DNA of 64,000 bases from Bifidobacterium xylocopae (GCF_003315615.1 NZ_PDCH01000001.1:1-64000); one strand, 5' to 3'. Counted from the stretch's first letter, positions 25,806-37,782 are shown. Notes: generated by a model not told the origin, from the sequence alone. Numbers and translations are program-made.

Positions 25806-27932
25806 ATGGCACAAGACGTGCTGACCGACCTCACGAAGGTCCGTAACATCGGCATCATGGCCCACATCGATGCCGGCAAGACAACGACGACCGAGCGCAT
25901 TCTGTACTACACGGGCGTCAACTACAAAATCGGCGAGACCCACGACGGCGCCTCGACGATGGACTGGATGGACCAGGAGAAGGAACGCGGCATCACGATT
26001 ACGTCCGCTGCCATCACCGCCTTCTGGAACCGTCAGTCCCACGACCCCGAGGACCGCTACCAGGTCAACATCATCGACACCCCCGGCCACGTGGACTTCA
26101 CGGCCGAGGTGGAGCGCTCCCTGCGTGTGCTCGATGGTGCTGTCGCTGTCTTCGACGGCAAGGAAGGCGTAGAGCCCCAGTCCGAGACCGTCTGGCGTCA
26201 GGCCGACAAGTATGGTGTCCCCCGCATTTGCTTCATCAACAAGATGGACAAGCTGGGTGCCGACTTCTACTATTCGGTCGACACCATCAAGGACAAGCTC
26301 GGTGTCAAGCCCCTGGTCATGCAGCTGCCGATCGGCGCGGAGAACGACTTCCGCGGCGTCGTCGACCTGGTGCGCATGGTGGCCTACTACTGGAAGGACG
26401 GCCAGGACCTGGGCGCCCATTACGACACCATCGACATCCCGGACGACCTGAAGGACAAGGCCGAGGACTACCACACCCAGCTGATCGAGGCCGTCGCCGA
26501 ATCCGACGAGTCCCTCCTGGAGAAGTACCTGGGCGGCGAGGAGATCAGCGAGCCGGAGATCCGCAAGGCGGTGCGTAAGATGACGATTGAGCAGGAGGCC
26601 TTCCCGGTCTTCTGCGGTTCCGCCTTCAAGGACAAGGGCGTGCAGCCCATGCTCGATGCTGTGGTGGATTACCTGCCCAGCCCCGAGGATGTGCCCGCCA
26701 TCAAGGGTTACAAGGTGGGTGACGAGTCCGTCGAGATCGACCGCAAGCCGAGCATCGACGAGCCGTTCTCCGCATTGGCTTTCAAGGTGGCTACCCACCC
26801 CTTCTACGGCAAGCTCATCTACGTCCGTGTCTATTCGGGCAAGGTCTCGCAGGGCGATAACGTCCTGGATTCCACGAAGGGCAAGAAGGAGCGCATCGGC
26901 AAGCTCTTCCAGATGCACTCCAACAAGGAGAACCCGGTCGATGACGCCATCGCCGGCAACATCTACGCCTTCGTCGGTCTCAAGAACGTCACCACCGGTG
27001 ACACCCTGTGCGACGAGAAGGAGCCGATGTCGCTGGAGTCCATGACCTTCCCGGATCCCGTGATCCAGCTGGCCGTGGAGCCTAAGACCAAGGCCGATCA
27101 GGAGAAGATGGGCGTTGCCCTCCAGAAGCTCTCGGAGGAGGACCCGACCTTCCAGGTCAAGACCGACGAGGAGTCGGGCCAGACCCTGATCTCCGGAATG
27201 GGCGAGCTCCAGCTCGACATCCTGGTGGACCGTATGCGCCGCGAGTTCCATGTGGACTGCAACGTGGGCAAGCCCCAGGTGGCTTACCGCGAGACCATCC
27301 GCAAGGCTGTCATGAACCAGGAGTACACCCACAAGAAGCAGACGGGTGGTTCCGGACAGTTCGCGAAGGTCCTGATGAACTTCGAGCCCTTGGAGACCAC
27401 CGAAGGTGAGACCTACGAATTCGAGAACAAGGTCACCGGCGGCCACATCACCAAGGAGTTCATCCCCTCGGTGGACGCTGGTGTGCAGGAGGCCATGGAG
27501 TCCGGCATCCTCGCCGGCTTCCCGGTTGTGGGGGTCAAGGCGACCTTGACCGATGGTCAGATCCACGAGGTCGACTCCTCGGAGATGGCCTTCAAGATCG
27601 CCGGTTCCATGTGCTTCAAGGAAGCCGCGCACAAGGCCAAGCCGGTCATCCTTGAGCCGATCATGGCCGTCGAGGTCCGCACGCCCGAGGAGTACATGGG
27701 TGACGTGATGGGCGATATCAACTCCCGTCGCGGCTCGATCCAGTCCATGACCGACGCCACCGGCGTGAAGGTCATCGATGCCAAGGTGCCGCTGTCCGAG
27801 ATGTTCGGCTATATCGGCGACCTGCGGTCCAAGACCCAGGGCCGCGCCATGTTCACCATGCAGATGGACTCCTATGCAGAGGTGCCCAAGGCCGTCTCCG
27901 ACGAGATCATTAAGGCCCAGCGGGGCGAGTGA
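25806..27932 (+). CDS. fusA: Elongation factor G
   Basis: Ribosomal translocase GTPase, 708 residues. G1 is [14 protein letters not shown]2 is [10 protein letters not shown]3 is DTPGHVDF and G4 is [10 protein letters not shown]. Domain IV carries GGSGQFAKV and the tip loop region; domain V ends in [16 protein letters not shown] at 25806 follows AGAGAGCGAGAATAGG. Third gene of the str operon. A long open frame on the opposite strand is a codon-bias shadow. Confidence 0.99.
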   Translation: MAQDVLTDLTKVRNIGIMAHIDAGKTTTTERILYYTGVNYKIGETHDGASTMDWMDQEKERGITITSAAITAFWNRQSHDPEDRYQVNIIDTPGHVDFTAEVERSLRVLDGAVAVFDGKEGVEPQSETVWRQADKYGVPRICFINKMDKLGADFYYSVDTIKDKLGVKPLVMQLPIGAENDFRGVVDLVRMVAYYWKDGQDLGAHYDTIDIPDDLKDKAEDYHTQLIEAVAESDESLLEKYLGGEEISEPEIRKAVRKMTIEQEAFPVFCGSAFKDKGVQPMLDAVVDYLPSPEDVPAIKGYKVGDESVEIDRKPSIDEPFSALAFKVATHPFYGKLIYVRVYSGKVSQGDNVLDSTKGKKERIGKLFQMHSNKENPVDDAIAGNIYAFVGLKNVTTGDTLCDEKEPMSLESMTFPDPVIQLAVEPKTKADQEKMGVALQKLSEEDPTFQVKTDEESGQTLISGMGELQLDILVDRMRREFHVDCNVGKPQVAYRETIRKAVMNQEYTHKKQTGGSGQFAKVLMNFEPLETTEGETYEFENKVTGGHITKEFIPSVDAGVQEAMESGILAGFPVVGVKATLTDGQIHEVDSSEMAFKIAGSMCFKEAAHKAKPVILEPIMAVEVRTPEEYMGDVMGDINSRRGSIQSMTDATGVKVIDAKVPLSEMFGYIGDLRSKTQGRAMFTMQMDSYAEVPKAVSDEIIKAQRGE

Positions 27933-28115
27933 CCCACTGATGTCCGGGGCGGGTCCTGAACCCGTCCGCTGTCTCCAGTCGGCGGTACACTTTCTATCGC
28001 TGACTGGGCGGAGGGCATAAGTGGCGAACATCCCAATTACCCAGTAATATGTAGCGAGTGTCTTGTGCGTGGTTCGCACAGGCAAACTACGAAACGTCCA
28101 GGAGGACAAAACACA

Positions 28116-29315
28116 ATGGCAAAGGAAAAGTACGAACGGACCAAGCCGCACGTGAACATCGGCACCATCGGCCACGTCGATCACGGTAAGACCACCCTGA
28201 CCGCGGCCATTTCCAAGGTGCTGCACGATGAATACCCGGACATTAACCCCGAGTACGACTTCGACCAGATCGACGCCGCCCCCGAGGAGAAGAACCGCGG
28301 CATCACGATCAACATCGCGCACATCGAGTACCAGACCGAGAAGCGCCACTACGCTCACGTCGATTGCCCCGGCCACGCCGACTTCGTGAAGAACATGATC
28401 ACCGGTGCCGCCCAGATGGATGGCGCCATCCTCGTGGTCGCCGCCACCGATGGCCCCATGGCCCAGACCCGCGAGCACGTCCTGCTCGCCCGCCAGGTGG
28501 GTGTTCCGAAGATCCTGGTCGCCCTGAACAAGTGCGACATGGTCGACGACGACGAGCTGATCGAGCTGGTCGAGGAAGAGGTCCGCGACCTTCTGGACGA
28601 GAACGGCTTCGACCGTGATTGCCCGGTCATCCGCACCTCCGCCTACGGCGCCCTGCACGATGACGCACCGGATCATGACAAGTGGGTGCAGACCATCAAG
28701 GATCTGATGGACAAGGTCGACGAGTACATCCCGACCCCTGTCCACGATCTGGACAAGCCCTTCCTGATGCCCATCGAGGACGTCTTCACCATCTCCGGCC
28801 GTGGCACCGTCGTGACCGGTCGTGTGGAACGCGGCAAGCTGCCGGTCAACTCCAATGTGGAGATTGTCGGCATCCGTGACACCCAGTCCACCACCGTCAC
28901 TTCGATCGAGACCTTCCACAAGCAGATGGACGAGGCCGAGGCCGGAGACAACACAGGACTGCTCCTGCGTGGTGTCGGACGCGAGGACGTTGAGCGCGGC
29001 CAGGTCGTGGCTGCTCCCGGCACCGTCACCCCGCACCACAAGTTCGAGGGCGAGGTCTACGTGCTGACCAAGGATGAGGGTGGCCGTCACTCGCCGTTCT
29101 TCTCCAACTACCGTCCGCAGTTCTACTTCCGCACCACCGACGTCACCGGTGTCATCACCCTGCCCGAGGGTGTGGAGATGGTCCAGCCCGGCGACCACGC
29201 CACCTTCACGGTCGAGCTGATTCAGCCCGTCGCCATGGAGGAAGGCCTGACCTTCGCTGTCCGTGAGGGCGGCCACACGGTCGGCTCAGGCCGAGTCACC
29301 AAGGTGATCGAGTAG
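28116..29315 (+). CDS. tuf: Elongation factor Tu
   Basis: Delivers aminoacyl-tRNA to the ribosome, 399 residues. [11 protein letters not shown] (G1), DCPGHADF (G3) and NKCDMVDD (G4) are intact; domain II and III end in [13 protein letters not shown] at 28116 is preceded by AGGAGG. The 183-base gap after fusA contains a TAATAT box (28045-28050), so tuf probably has its own strong promoter besides read-through from the str operon. Codon use is strongly biased, as expected for a very highly expressed gene. Confidence 0.99.
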   Translation: MAKEKYERTKPHVNIGTIGHVDHGKTTLTAAISKVLHDEYPDINPEYDFDQIDAAPEEKNRGITINIAHIEYQTEKRHYAHVDCPGHADFVKNMITGAAQMDGAILVVAATDGPMAQTREHVLLARQVGVPKILVALNKCDMVDDDELIELVEEEVRDLLDENGFDRDCPVIRTSAYGALHDDAPDHDKWVQTIKDLMDKVDEYIPTPVHDLDKPFLMPIEDVFTISGRGTVVTGRVERGKLPVNSNVEIVGIRDTQSTTVTSIETFHKQMDEAEAGDNTGLLLRGVGREDVERGQVVAAPGTVTPHHKFEGEVYVLTKDEGGRHSPFFSNYRPQFYFRTTDVTGVITLPEGVEMVQPGDHATFTVELIQPVAMEEGLTFAVREGGHTVGSGRVTKVIE

Positions 29316-29349
29316 TCTCAACCAAGACAGGTTGACGGCCTTCGAGGCC

Positions 29350-29390
29350 GCGAAAGGTCCTGGATGCTCTGTGCATCCAGGACCTTTCGC
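29350..29390 (+). terminator. Strong hairpin terminator of tuf
   Basis: A perfect 18-base-pair stem (29350-29367 with 29373-29390) around a five-base loop lies 35 bases after the tuf stop. The following T-tract is short (TTGT). Confidence 0.9.
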
Positions 29391-29525
29391 TTGTCCGGGG
29401 TGTGGGAGGTCCACGGTGTTCACCTGCCGTGGCATAATGAACGGGTGTGCGTGCCCGGCGTGAGTCGACGCGGGTGCGATTCAGACATGAAGCGTGAGCA
29501 GCGAGACAAGAGTAGGTGGTACGAA

Positions 29526-30089
29526 GTGGCGCAGACTTCCAACGACATCAAGAACGGGTCGGTCATCAACCTGGACGGCAAGCTATGGACGGTGCTTAAG
29601 TTCCAGCACGTCAAGCCCGGCAAGGGCCCGGCTTTCGTGCGCACGACCATCAAGGATGTGCTGTCGGGCAAGATCGTGGACCGGACCTTCAACGCCGGTA
29701 TGAAGATGGAGTTTGAGACCGTTGACAACAGGTCCATGCAGTATTCCTACAGGGACGGCGACTCCTTCGTCTTTATGGACATGTCCACATATGAGCAGGT
29801 GAACATCCCCGCATCCCTCATCGGCGACCAGGAGCGTTTCCTTCTGGAGGGCACCGACTGCGTGATATCCTTCCACGATGACAGTCCGCTCTCCGTTGAA
29901 TTGCCGGCCTCGGTGATTCTGACCATCACGCACACCGAGCCCGGCATCCAAGGCAATCGTTCCAACGCGGGCACCAAGCCCGCAACCGTTGAGACCGGCG
30001 CCGAGATTCAGGTCCCCCTGTTCGTTGGCGAGGGCGAGAAGGTCAAGGTGGATACCCGGGACGGGTCTTACCTGGGCCGCGAGAACTGA
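29526..30089 (+). CDS. efp: Elongation factor P
   Basis: Relieves ribosome stalling at polyproline stretches. 187 residues, the standard length, when started at GTG 29526 ([20 protein letters not shown]), with AGGTGG upstream. The modification loop reads KPGKGPAF, a plain lysine loop. The three OB-like domains end in [14 protein letters not shown] -10-like CATAAT lies at 29433-29438. nusB follows 14 bases downstream, a conserved bifidobacterial pairing. Confidence 0.97.
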   Translation: MAQTSNDIKNGSVINLDGKLWTVLKFQHVKPGKGPAFVRTTIKDVLSGKIVDRTFNAGMKMEFETVDNRSMQYSYRDGDSFVFMDMSTYEQVNIPASLIGDQERFLLEGTDCVISFHDDSPLSVELPASVILTITHTEPGIQGNRSNAGTKPATVETGAEIQVPLFVGEGEKVKVDTRDGSYLGREN

Positions 30090-30103
30090 GGGCCACCGGC
30101 TAG

Positions 30104-30763
30104 ATGGCACGATCCACAGCCCGCAAGCGGGCACTGAACACCTTGTACGAGGCGGACGAGAAAGGGCAGGACATCGAGTCCCTGCTCAGCGAACGCATAG
30201 CCCAGCCCGGAGCACAGACCCCCTTGCCGGACTATGCCATCCAGATCGTGCGCGGAGTGGCTGACCACCTGGGCGACATCAACAGCCTCCTGGATGAGCA
30301 TTCCACATCCTGGCCGGTCAGACGAATGGCTGTGATCGACCGCAACATCATGCGTATCGCCGTCTGGGAGATGCTGTACAACCCAGAGGTCCCGGGCAAG
30401 GTGGCCATCGATGAGGCATTGTCACTGGCTAAGACCTTGAGCGAAGCCGATTCCCCATCTTTCATCCATGGTCTGTTATCAGCAGTGGAACGTGACAGGC
30501 AGGCAGTGGAGGAGGATGCCTCACACGCCCGTGAGCGGGCTGATGAGGCGGCCCGGATCGCTGCTCTGGCCGAAGCGGAGGCCGCGAAGGCCGAGTCGGA
30601 CGGCGGCTTTGACACTTCCGATGACAGCGGCGAGACATCGCGGTCTGACGGCGCCCGGACGGAGGATGGCGTGCTTCCTCGGCCAGGGACTGAAATCAAG
30701 GATGCGGTCGAAGGGGTAACCTTGGATGATCTGAGTTTGGATATTCCGCCCCAATTGGGCTGA
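30104..30763 (+). CDS. nusB: Transcription antitermination factor NusB, extended
   Basis: RNA-binding component of the rRNA antitermination complex. The first 140 residues match NusB: ARSTARKRALNTLYEADEKGQ, DYAIQIVRGVADH, RMAVIDRNIMRIAVWEML and VAIDEALSLAKTLSEADSPSFIHGLL. The protein then continues for about 80 residues of acidic, Ala/Glu/Asp-rich sequence that is outside the family domain and probably disordered. It follows efp closely, so they are likely cotranscribed. Confidence 0.95.
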   Translation: MARSTARKRALNTLYEADEKGQDIESLLSERIAQPGAQTPLPDYAIQIVRGVADHLGDINSLLDEHSTSWPVRRMAVIDRNIMRIAVWEMLYNPEVPGKVAIDEALSLAKTLSEADSPSFIHGLLSAVERDRQAVEEDASHARERADEAARIAALAEAEAAKAESDGGFDTSDDSGETSRSDGARTEDGVLPRPGTEIKDAVEGVTLDDLSLDIPPQLG

Positions 30764-30892
30764 GAGCGGCGGCGCTCCATAGACTGCGACCGAGGCAGAC
30801 GGGGAAGCGGGCCTGTGCTCGCCTATCCGTTGGCCATCGGCTGTGTCCTATGCTGGTGGATCCGAATTGTGTGAAGTAGGGGTGGTTGGGAG

Positions 30893-31918
30893 ATGTCAAG
30901 TTCGCTCAGCGGTCCGAAGGCCCTCCGGCGTCGCGCCGTAGCCGTGGTTGCCTGCCTGCTTACGGTCGGTCTACTGGGCGGCTGTTCGGTGGGTGGCGTG
31001 GACATCCACCTGGGCCGCAAGGCCTCGGATGGTCCCACGTTGCGCCGGCCGGCCAAGGTGGCCACGACCCCGGTGCAGGAGTACACCGGCCAGGGGTTCG
31101 CCCCCGAGGACTCGCAGGACATGCGTCAGCCGGTACAGGAGCATGAGGCGGAGATCAAGCGCATGGTGGTCTCCTACATGAAGAATCGCTGGCATTCGGA
31201 TGTGACGGTCAACGCCGTTTGGCCGGCTATCAACGGAGCCCATGTGAACGTTTCCTGCGCTGATCCCCAATTCACGGTCTCGGTCCAGGTGGACATGGAT
31301 GAACAGGGCCACATCAAGGGGGATCCGAACGACCTGTGGGAGAACGTCAAGACGGCCATCGTCACCGGGCTGTACCACAGGGCGTGGCAGCAGGAGTGCG
31401 ACCAGCTCAACGCCTTCCTGGCAGAGGAGGCGAGGTCCATGAACTTCTACGGGCTCCGGCAGGAGGCCATCGCGAAGACGCGTTCCGTGGGCTATGAGAG
31501 CCCCTGGTTCTACTTCAAGCTCGAAGGCGGGGACTTCGAAGACATCGTCGATGCGTATGTGGAAGGCAGTGATCTCAATGCCCGGACACTGCGTCCCATG
31601 TTCGAGCGGGACATCTCCAAGGCGATGCAGGAGGGGAAACTGGGGGAGCGCGGCAAGGTCATCGAGACGGCCATACAGATGTACGGCCCCAGCAACAAGC
31701 TCCCGCCGCAATCCAGTGTCGACCGGGTGGAGAAGGACCTTACACGCTGGGCGCAGTCGCATACCCTGCCGCCCATCGGTTACACGATCTCGTTATTCAG
31801 CAACGCCATCACCGATTCGTCCGGCATGGCTGACGGGGACACTGTGAACACCGGCGAGGAGAAGAAGAGCGACGGCACCGTCGACACCAGATACCTGTAT
31901 CCCGGCGGAAGGGGTTGA
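30893..31918 (+). CDS. DUF1672-like lipoprotein
   Basis: 341 residues. A basic N-terminus, hydrophobic core and lipobox LLGGC place the lipid-modified cysteine at residue 31. The mature protein begins with a low-complexity linker and then VQEYTGQGF, HEAEIKRMVVSYMKNRW and, later, YVEGSDLN and TLPPIGYTISLF. The pattern resembles the DUF1672 lipoproteins of Gram-positive bacteria, a family without known function; this is from memory and moderate in strength. ATG at 30893 follows GGGAG. A TATGCT box lies at about 30848. It interrupts the usual nusB-carA adjacency. Confidence 0.65.
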   Translation: MSSSLSGPKALRRRAVAVVACLLTVGLLGGCSVGGVDIHLGRKASDGPTLRRPAKVATTPVQEYTGQGFAPEDSQDMRQPVQEHEAEIKRMVVSYMKNRWHSDVTVNAVWPAINGAHVNVSCADPQFTVSVQVDMDEQGHIKGDPNDLWENVKTAIVTGLYHRAWQQECDQLNAFLAEEARSMNFYGLRQEAIAKTRSVGYESPWFYFKLEGGDFEDIVDAYVEGSDLNARTLRPMFERDISKAMQEGKLGERGKVIETAIQMYGPSNKLPPQSSVDRVEKDLTRWAQSHTLPPIGYTISLFSNAITDSSGMADGDTVNTGEEKKSDGTVDTRYLYPGGRG

Positions 31919-31960
31919 CACCAGGCTTCCCCGCTATTCAAGATAATCCAGGGCTGTCGT

Positions 31961-31966
31961 TACACT
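31961..31966 (+). promoter_or_regulatory. -10 box TACACT upstream of carA
   Basis: TACACT with a weak -35 (TTCAAG, 31937-31942, spacing 18) lies 34 bases before the carA GTG. No pyrimidine-responsive attenuator or riboswitch is evident in the short leader. Confidence 0.4.
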
Positions 31967-32000
31967 GACTGCGAACATTCGCTGCGACTAAGGGGTTTGG

Positions 32001-33227
32001 GTGAATCTACAGGATGCCACAACCATTGCAGCCGACAGTCATTCTCGCGCTCGCGCCCTTCTGGTTCTGGAGGACGGGGAAGTGTACGCAGGTGACGCAT
32101 ACGGCGCACTGGGTCAGACGCAAGGTGAAATCGTGTTCTCCACGGGGATGACGGGTTATCAGGAGACGCTGACCGATCCGTCATACGATCGGCAGATCGT
32201 CGTCCAGACCTTCCCGCATATAGGGGATACAGGGATCAACGGGGAGGACGGTGAGTCCGGCCGTGTCTGGGTCGCCGGATACGTGGTGCGGGAGCCATCG
32301 CCCACGGTCAGCAATTGGAGATCGGACGGATCCCTTGATGGTCTCCTGGTCGACCAAGGGATCGTGGGCATCTCCCACATGGATACGCGCCGGCTCGTGC
32401 GGCACTTGCGTTCAGCGGGTGCCATGCGGGCCGGTATTTTTTCGGGTGCCGCCCTGCAGGCCGAAAACGGCCGGCCTCTGACCACGGGCGAGCTGCTGGA
32501 AACGGTGCGTCGGACCCCGAGGATGGAAGGATCCCATCTGACAGGAGAGGTTAGCGCCACCCAGGCCTATACGCTCGAGCCGTCCGGGGATTTCGAAGGG
32601 TCAGCTCCTGTCTGCACGGTAGCTGCCGTCGATCTGGGGCTCAAGGCCATGACACCGCGATTGCTGGCCGAACGGGGCTGTCGGGTGCACGTGTTGCCGG
32701 TGACCACCACATTGGAGGATATCCGGTCCCTGCATCCTGATGGGGTTTTCTTCTCCAATGGCCCGGGGGATCCGGGCACGGCCGATCGGGAAGTCGATTT
32801 AGTCCGCGGCTGCCTGGACGCAGGTCTGCCGCTCTTCGGCATCTGCCTGGGCAATCAGCTGCTGGGGCGGGCCCTGGGCTTCGGCACTTACAAGCTCAAG
32901 TTCGGTCACCGTGGTATCAACCAGCCGGTCAAGGACTTGACTAGCGGCAGGGTGGAGGTCACCGCCCACAATCACGGGTTCGCGGTGGATGCCCCGCTTG
33001 GCGGCCCGGTGCCGGCACCGTATGGCGGCGGGCGATACGGCAGGGTTCGTGTTTCCCATGTGGATCTGAACGACGATGTGGTAGAAGGGCTGGAATGCAT
33101 TGACATTCCGGCCTTTTCCGTACAGTACCACCCCGAGGCGGCGGCCGGCCCCCACGATGCCATCCACTTGTTCGATCGGTTCGTGGGTTTGATGAAGGGC
33201 TCCAGGGAGGATGAGGCTCATGCCTAA
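32001..33227 (+). CDS. carA: Carbamoyl-phosphate synthase, small subunit
   Basis: Glutaminase subunit supplying ammonia to CarB for arginine and pyrimidine synthesis, 408 residues. The N-terminal domain shows [21 protein letters not shown]; the class I amidotransferase domain has the nucleophile in [11 protein letters not shown] and the catalytic His-Glu in [16 protein letters not shown] at 32001 has AAGGGG upstream. It overlaps carB by eight bases. Confidence 0.97.
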   Translation: MNLQDATTIAADSHSRARALLVLEDGEVYAGDAYGALGQTQGEIVFSTGMTGYQETLTDPSYDRQIVVQTFPHIGDTGINGEDGESGRVWVAGYVVREPSPTVSNWRSDGSLDGLLVDQGIVGISHMDTRRLVRHLRSAGAMRAGIFSGAALQAENGRPLTTGELLETVRRTPRMEGSHLTGEVSATQAYTLEPSGDFEGSAPVCTVAAVDLGLKAMTPRLLAERGCRVHVLPVTTTLEDIRSLHPDGVFFSNGPGDPGTADREVDLVRGCLDAGLPLFGICLGNQLLGRALGFGTYKLKFGHRGINQPVKDLTSGRVEVTAHNHGFAVDAPLGGPVPAPYGGGRYGRVRVSHVDLNDDVVEGLECIDIPAFSVQYHPEAAAGPHDAIHLFDRFVGLMKGSREDEAHA

Positions 33228-36200
33228 GCGCGAAGATATCCAATCAGTGATGGTCATCGGCTCCGGCCCGATCGTGATTGGTCAGGCCGCCGAATTCGAC
33301 TACTCGGGTACCCAGGCTTGCCGGGTCCTGAAGGAGGAGGGGGTGCGCGTCATCCTGGTCAACTCCAACCCCGCCACGATCATGACGGATCCCGAGATGG
33401 CCGATGCCACATACATCGAGCCGATTGACTGCGCAATTCTGGAGAGGATCGTAGCCAAGGAACGTCCCGATGCCCTCCTGCCGACCCTGGGAGGGCAGAC
33501 TGCGTTGAATGCCGCCGAGGAGCTGGGACGGACCGGTGTCCTCGACAAGTATGGGGTGGAGCTGATCGGTGCGTCCCTTGACGCCATCGACCGGGGGGAG
33601 GACCGTCAGCTTTTCAAACAGGTGGTCGAGGCGGCGGGTGCGGAATCGGCCCGCTCACGGATCGCGCACAGCCTTGAGGAAGCCGATGCCGTGGCCGCCG
33701 AGCTGGGTTACCCGCTGGTTGTGCGTCCCTCCTTCACCATGGGTGGCCTGGGTTCGGGCATCGCCCACGACGAGGGGGAACTCCATCGGATCGCTGGTGC
33801 CGGCATCCATTACTCGCCCACCGATGAGGTGCTGTTGGAGGAGGGGATCGAAGGCTGGAAGGAATACGAACTGGAACTTATGCGCGACCGCCTGGACAAC
33901 GTAGTCGTGGTCTGCCCCATAGAGAATGTGGACCCGGTCGGTGTGCACACCGGCGATTCAGTGACCGTGGCACCCGTATTCACACTGACCGACCGCGAAT
34001 ACCAAAAGCTGCGCGATATCGGCATCGCGATCATCCGCGGTGTGGGCGTGGACACCGGCGGCTGCAACATCCAGTTCGCCGTCAATCCAGAGACCGGCCG
34101 CGTCATTGTGATCGAGATGAATCCGCGCGTCTCACGCTCCTCGGCCCTGGCCTCCAAGGCCACCGGATTCCCCATCGCCAAGATCGCGACCAAGCTGGCC
34201 CTTGGCTACACCCTGGACGAGATCGTCAACGACATCACCCGTTCAACGCCGGCCTCCTTCGAACCCGCGATCGACTATGTGGTGACCAAGGTGCCGCGCT
34301 TCGCCTTTGAGAAATTCCCCGGCGCCGACGACACGCTGACCACCTCCATGAAGTCGGTGGGGGAGGCCATGGCATTGGGTGGATCATTCCAGGAGTCCTT
34401 GGGCAAGGCCATGCGTTCCATCGACAAACGGGGCTTGGGCTTTTCCTGGGATGGTGCCAGGCCGGACCACAGGGAGGTCGATGAACTCCTGGAAGCCATG
34501 CGTCGGCCCACAGAAGGCCGTTATTTGCAGATACAGCGGGCTTTTTGGGGTGGCGCCGGCGTTGATGAGGTCTTCCTGGCCACCGGAATCGACCGGTGGT
34601 TCCTGGAACAGATCAATGCGATCAATCACCTGGCAATGGAGGTGCGCGAGGCCGACTTCCTGGACGACGACCTCCTGCGCCGGGCCAAACGAGCAGGCCT
34701 GTCCGACCTGCAGATAGCCCACCTTCGCGGGATGGGGGACCGGGGCGAGACGGTCATCCGCGAACTGCGCTGGAATTACCAAATCCGACCGGTCTACAAG
34801 ACCGTGGATACCTGCGCGGCCGAGTTCGACGCGGTCACACCCTATTACTATTCCACCTACGCCGAGGAATCCGAGCTCAAACCCCGCCGGCGCGAAGCCG
34901 TCATCATCCTCGGTTCGGGACCCAACCGGATCGGGCAGGGCGTGGAGTTCGACTACACCTGCGTGCACGCGGTTCAGGAGTTGGGACGGGACTATGACAC
35001 GATCATGGTCAACTGCAATCCCGAGACTGTCTCCACCGACTATGACATGTCGGATCGGCTCTACTTCGAGCCGCTCACCTTCGAGGATGTGCTGGAGATC
35101 TACCGGGCCGAACTCAGGATGGGGCCCGTCAAGGGTGTAATCGTGCAGTTGGGCGGGCAGACACCGCTCTCCCTTGCAGCCCGGCTCAAGCAGGCCGGTG
35201 TGCCGATCCTGGGTACCAGCCCCGAATCCATCGACCTGGCGGAGAACAGGGAACTGTTCGGACAGGTCCTGAAACGCGAGGGGTTGAACGCCCCCCGCTA
35301 TGGCACGGCCATGTCCCTTGATGAGGCCCGGGATGCCGCCCACAACATCGGTTACCCGGTCCTGGTCCGTCCCTCCTACGTATTGGGCGGGCGCGGTATG
35401 GAGATTGTGTACGACGACGGGCAGTTGGGCGGGTATGTGGAGCGAGCCCTGAGGCAGGCCCGGGCCGATACGGTGGTATCCGGCCGCCTGCCCTCCCCCT
35501 TGCTTATCGACAAGTTCCTTCAGGATGCCATCGAGATCGACGTGGATGCCCTTTACGACGGGAATGAGCTCTATATAGGCGGCATCATGGAACATGTGGA
35601 GGAGGCTGGAGTACACTCAGGCGACGCTTCCTGCACACTGCCGCCATCCACCCTCTCGGACGACCAGATCGACCGTCTGCGCCAGGCCACGAGGGCCATA
35701 GCTGACGGCTGTGGGGTGCGCGGGCTGATCAACGTGCAGTTCGCATTCATGGCCAACACCCTGTATGTGATCGAAGCCAACCCGCGCGCCTCCCGCACGG
35801 TTCCCTTCGCCTCCAAGGCAACTGGTACCGCCCTGGCCAAGGCGGCGGCGCGGATCATGGTGGGGGAGTCGGTCGCGGACCAGCGTGCCCGAGGACTTCT
35901 GCTGCCGGACAGCGACGGAGGGGCCAGCCGACCGGGCCAGCCGGTGGCGGTCAAGGAGGCTGTCCTGCCTTTCAAACGCTTCCGCACGCCGGTGGGCCAG
36001 AGCGTGGACGTGCTCCTGGGGCCCGAGATGCGTTCGACCGGCGAGGTCATGGGGTTCGACCGTGACTTTCCGCATGCCTTCGCCAAGGGGCAGCTGGCGG
36101 CCTATGCCGGCGGCCTGCCGACGTCGGGCCGGGCCTTCCTTTCGGTCAACGACGCGGATAAGCGCCAGCTGCCGATGATCGCCAGCCGCCTGCATGAGTT

Positions 36201-36588
36201 GGGCTTCACCATATGCGCTACGCAGGGCACGGCATCCGTCTTGAAACGATATGGCATCGACGTGGATCTGGTGGGAAAGATCAGTGACGGTGACGGGCGG
36301 GAGGGGGCTGACCGGACAGCCGGACGTCCGGGGCGGAACGCGGTCGAGCTCATTGAGGACGGAAGCATCGACATGGTGCTCAACTCGCCCTCTTCGCGTG
36401 ATTCGCGTTCCGACGGATACCTGATCCGCGCCGCCGCCGTGGCCGCGGACCTGCCCCAGTTCACGACCGTCACCCAGTTCGCTGCGGTCCTGATGGCCAT
36501 CGAGGCGGTCAAGAGCGGGGACTACCAGGTGGTGAGCATCCAGGAGCGTGCCCGGAGGCTCTTCGCGTACGAGCATGCCGAAGGATGA
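33220..36588 (+). CDS. carB: Carbamoyl-phosphate synthase, large subunit
   Basis: Two ATP-grasp synthase halves plus a C-terminal MGS-like allosteric domain, 1122 residues. Each half is visible: [20 protein letters not shown] near the start and [20 protein letters not shown] near residue 570; each later carries a PRxSRSSAL-type or [10 protein letters not shown] segment. The C-terminal [19 protein letters not shown] opens the regulatory domain. A 20-residue Gly/Arg-rich insertion ([19 protein letters not shown]) sits in that domain. ATG at 33220 follows GAGG within the end of carA, consistent with translational coupling. Confidence 0.97.
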   Translation: MPKREDIQSVMVIGSGPIVIGQAAEFDYSGTQACRVLKEEGVRVILVNSNPATIMTDPEMADATYIEPIDCAILERIVAKERPDALLPTLGGQTALNAAEELGRTGVLDKYGVELIGASLDAIDRGEDRQLFKQVVEAAGAESARSRIAHSLEEADAVAAELGYPLVVRPSFTMGGLGSGIAHDEGELHRIAGAGIHYSPTDEVLLEEGIEGWKEYELELMRDRLDNVVVVCPIENVDPVGVHTGDSVTVAPVFTLTDREYQKLRDIGIAIIRGVGVDTGGCNIQFAVNPETGRVIVIEMNPRVSRSSALASKATGFPIAKIATKLALGYTLDEIVNDITRSTPASFEPAIDYVVTKVPRFAFEKFPGADDTLTTSMKSVGEAMALGGSFQESLGKAMRSIDKRGLGFSWDGARPDHREVDELLEAMRRPTEGRYLQIQRAFWGGAGVDEVFLATGIDRWFLEQINAINHLAMEVREADFLDDDLLRRAKRAGLSDLQIAHLRGMGDRGETVIRELRWNYQIRPVYKTVDTCAAEFDAVTPYYYSTYAEESELKPRRREAVIILGSGPNRIGQGVEFDYTCVHAVQELGRDYDTIMVNCNPETVSTDYDMSDRLYFEPLTFEDVLEIYRAELRMGPVKGVIVQLGGQTPLSLAARLKQAGVPILGTSPESIDLAENRELFGQVLKREGLNAPRYGTAMSLDEARDAAHNIGYPVLVRPSYVLGGRGMEIVYDDGQLGGYVERALRQARADTVVSGRLPSPLLIDKFLQDAIEIDVDALYDGNELYIGGIMEHVEEAGVHSGDASCTLPPSTLSDDQIDRLRQATRAIADGCGVRGLINVQFAFMANTLYVIEANPRASRTVPFASKATGTALAKAAARIMVGESVADQRARGLLLPDSDGGASRPGQPVAVKEAVLPFKRFRTPVGQSVDVLLGPEMRSTGEVMGFDRDFPHAFAKGQLAAYAGGLPTSGRAFLSVNDADKRQLPMIASRLHELGFTICATQGTASVLKRYGIDVDLVGKISDGDGREGADRTAGRPGRNAVELIEDGSIDMVLNSPSSRDSRSDGYLIRAAAVAADLPQFTTVTQFAAVLMAIEAVKSGDYQVVSIQERARRLFAYEHAEG

Positions 36589-36729
36589 ACGCAAAGGAGG
36601 AAAAGCCCACCATGCGGCCGTCCCGAAGGGTTCCCCCATGTCCGCTCCACCCCTCGCATACGTCCGCCGGGGTTTGTTCGACCCACTGTGGCTATACTCG
36701 TAGAAACGGCGGGAAGAGAGAATTAGCGT

Positions 36730-37395
36730 ATGAGCAGGTCGCAGACGGTGGACACACAGGACGTCACGGGCGAGGATGCCGACGCCGCACAGCGCCAGGC
36801 CTGCCGGGATCTGGCGGGCAAAGGCAGACTGGTCGTGCTGACCGGGCCCACGGCGGTAGGTAAAGGCACAGTTGAGGCCCGCCTGCGCAGCGAGCATCCC
36901 GAGGTCTGGGTCTCGGTCTCGGCCACCACGCGCAAGCCGCGGCCGGGTGAGCGTGACGGCATGACCTATTGGTTCATGGATGAGGACGAGTTCGCGGCCA
37001 GGAAGGCCAGAGGCGAGTTCCTCGAGACGGCCTTGGTCCACGGCATGTCCCATTATGGCACGCCGCTGAAGCCGGTCCTGGACCATATGGCCCAAGGGGT
37101 GCCGACCATCCTGGAGATCGATCTGCAGGGGGCGCATCGTGTGCGTCAGCGCGCGTCGGACATGGGGCTGGAGGTGGTGTACGTCTTCCTGGCACCGCCT
37201 TCATTCGACGACCTGATCAAGCGTCTGGACGAACGTGGCACCGAGGACGAGGACCAGCGGCGCAGGCGTCTGGCCACGGCCAGGGTGGAGATGGACAGCC
37301 AGGGGGAGTTCGACGTGGTCATAGTCAATGACACCGTCGAACGGGCAGCTGATGCCCTGTGGCGGGTCATCGCCCGTGAGTATGGCCTGGGCTGA
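36730..37395 (+). CDS. gmk: Guanylate kinase
   Basis: Phosphorylates GMP to GDP, 221 residues. P-loop GPTAVGKGTV, the GMP-binding SVSATTRKPRPGERDGMTYWF, and ILEIDLQGAHRVRQ (Walker B) are present. About 28 extra N-terminal residues precede the core. ATG at 36730 follows GAAGAGAG; a TATACT -10 box lies at 36693-36698. In many actinobacteria an integration host factor gene precedes gmk; here carB does. Confidence 0.96.
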   Translation: MSRSQTVDTQDVTGEDADAAQRQACRDLAGKGRLVVLTGPTAVGKGTVEARLRSEHPEVWVSVSATTRKPRPGERDGMTYWFMDEDEFAARKARGEFLETALVHGMSHYGTPLKPVLDHMAQGVPTILEIDLQGAHRVRQRASDMGLEVVYVFLAPPSFDDLIKRLDERGTEDEDQRRRRLATARVEMDSQGEFDVVIVNDTVERAADALWRVIAREYGLG

Positions 37396-37494
37396 ATACG
37401 CCCTGCGCGCTTGTCGCACCGTAAATCGAGGCTGGGCGCTAAAATCGTGATGATTGAACAGACATGGTCATCCACCGTATTGGAGCAAACTTTC

Positions 37495-37782
37495 ATGGCA
37501 TCCTTTGGCACTGAGCCGCAGCCGCAGGGCTTCGCTAACCCCTCCATCGACCAGTTGATGGAACACACAGACTCGCAGTATGCGCTGTCGATCTTCGCGG
37601 CCAAGCGGGCCCGGCAGATCAACTCATACTTCACCCAGCTCAACGAGGGCCTCCTGCAGAACGTGGGCCCCCTGGTCGAGTACCAGAACCAGGAGAAGCC
37701 CCTGTCCATCGCCTTCCGCGAGATCAACGAGGGGCTCCTGGAGGAGACCCTGGGCGAGGACGACCTGACCGAAGGCAACTGA
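37495..37782 (+). CDS. rpoZ: DNA-directed RNA polymerase omega subunit
   Basis: 95-residue omega subunit that helps assemble RNA polymerase. [31 protein letters not shown] is the conserved region, and the acidic tail ends in [11 protein letters not shown] at 37495 with GGAG about ten bases upstream is preferred to the longer frame at 37411. A -10-like TAAAAT lies at 37440-37445. The location between gmk and metK is the standard actinobacterial arrangement. Confidence 0.95.
   Translation: MASFGTEPQPQGFANPSIDQLMEHTDSQYALSIFAAKRARQINSYFTQLNEGLLQNVGPLVEYQNQEKPLSIAFREINEGLLEETLGEDDLTEGN

Noticed and set aside
25767-29276. 1169-codon open frame on the minus strand across rpsG, fusA and tuf
   Set aside because: It is antisense to three strongly biased translation genes; avoidance of TTA, CTA and TCA codons on the sense strand leaves such frames open. 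It has no ribosome site and resembles no protein family.
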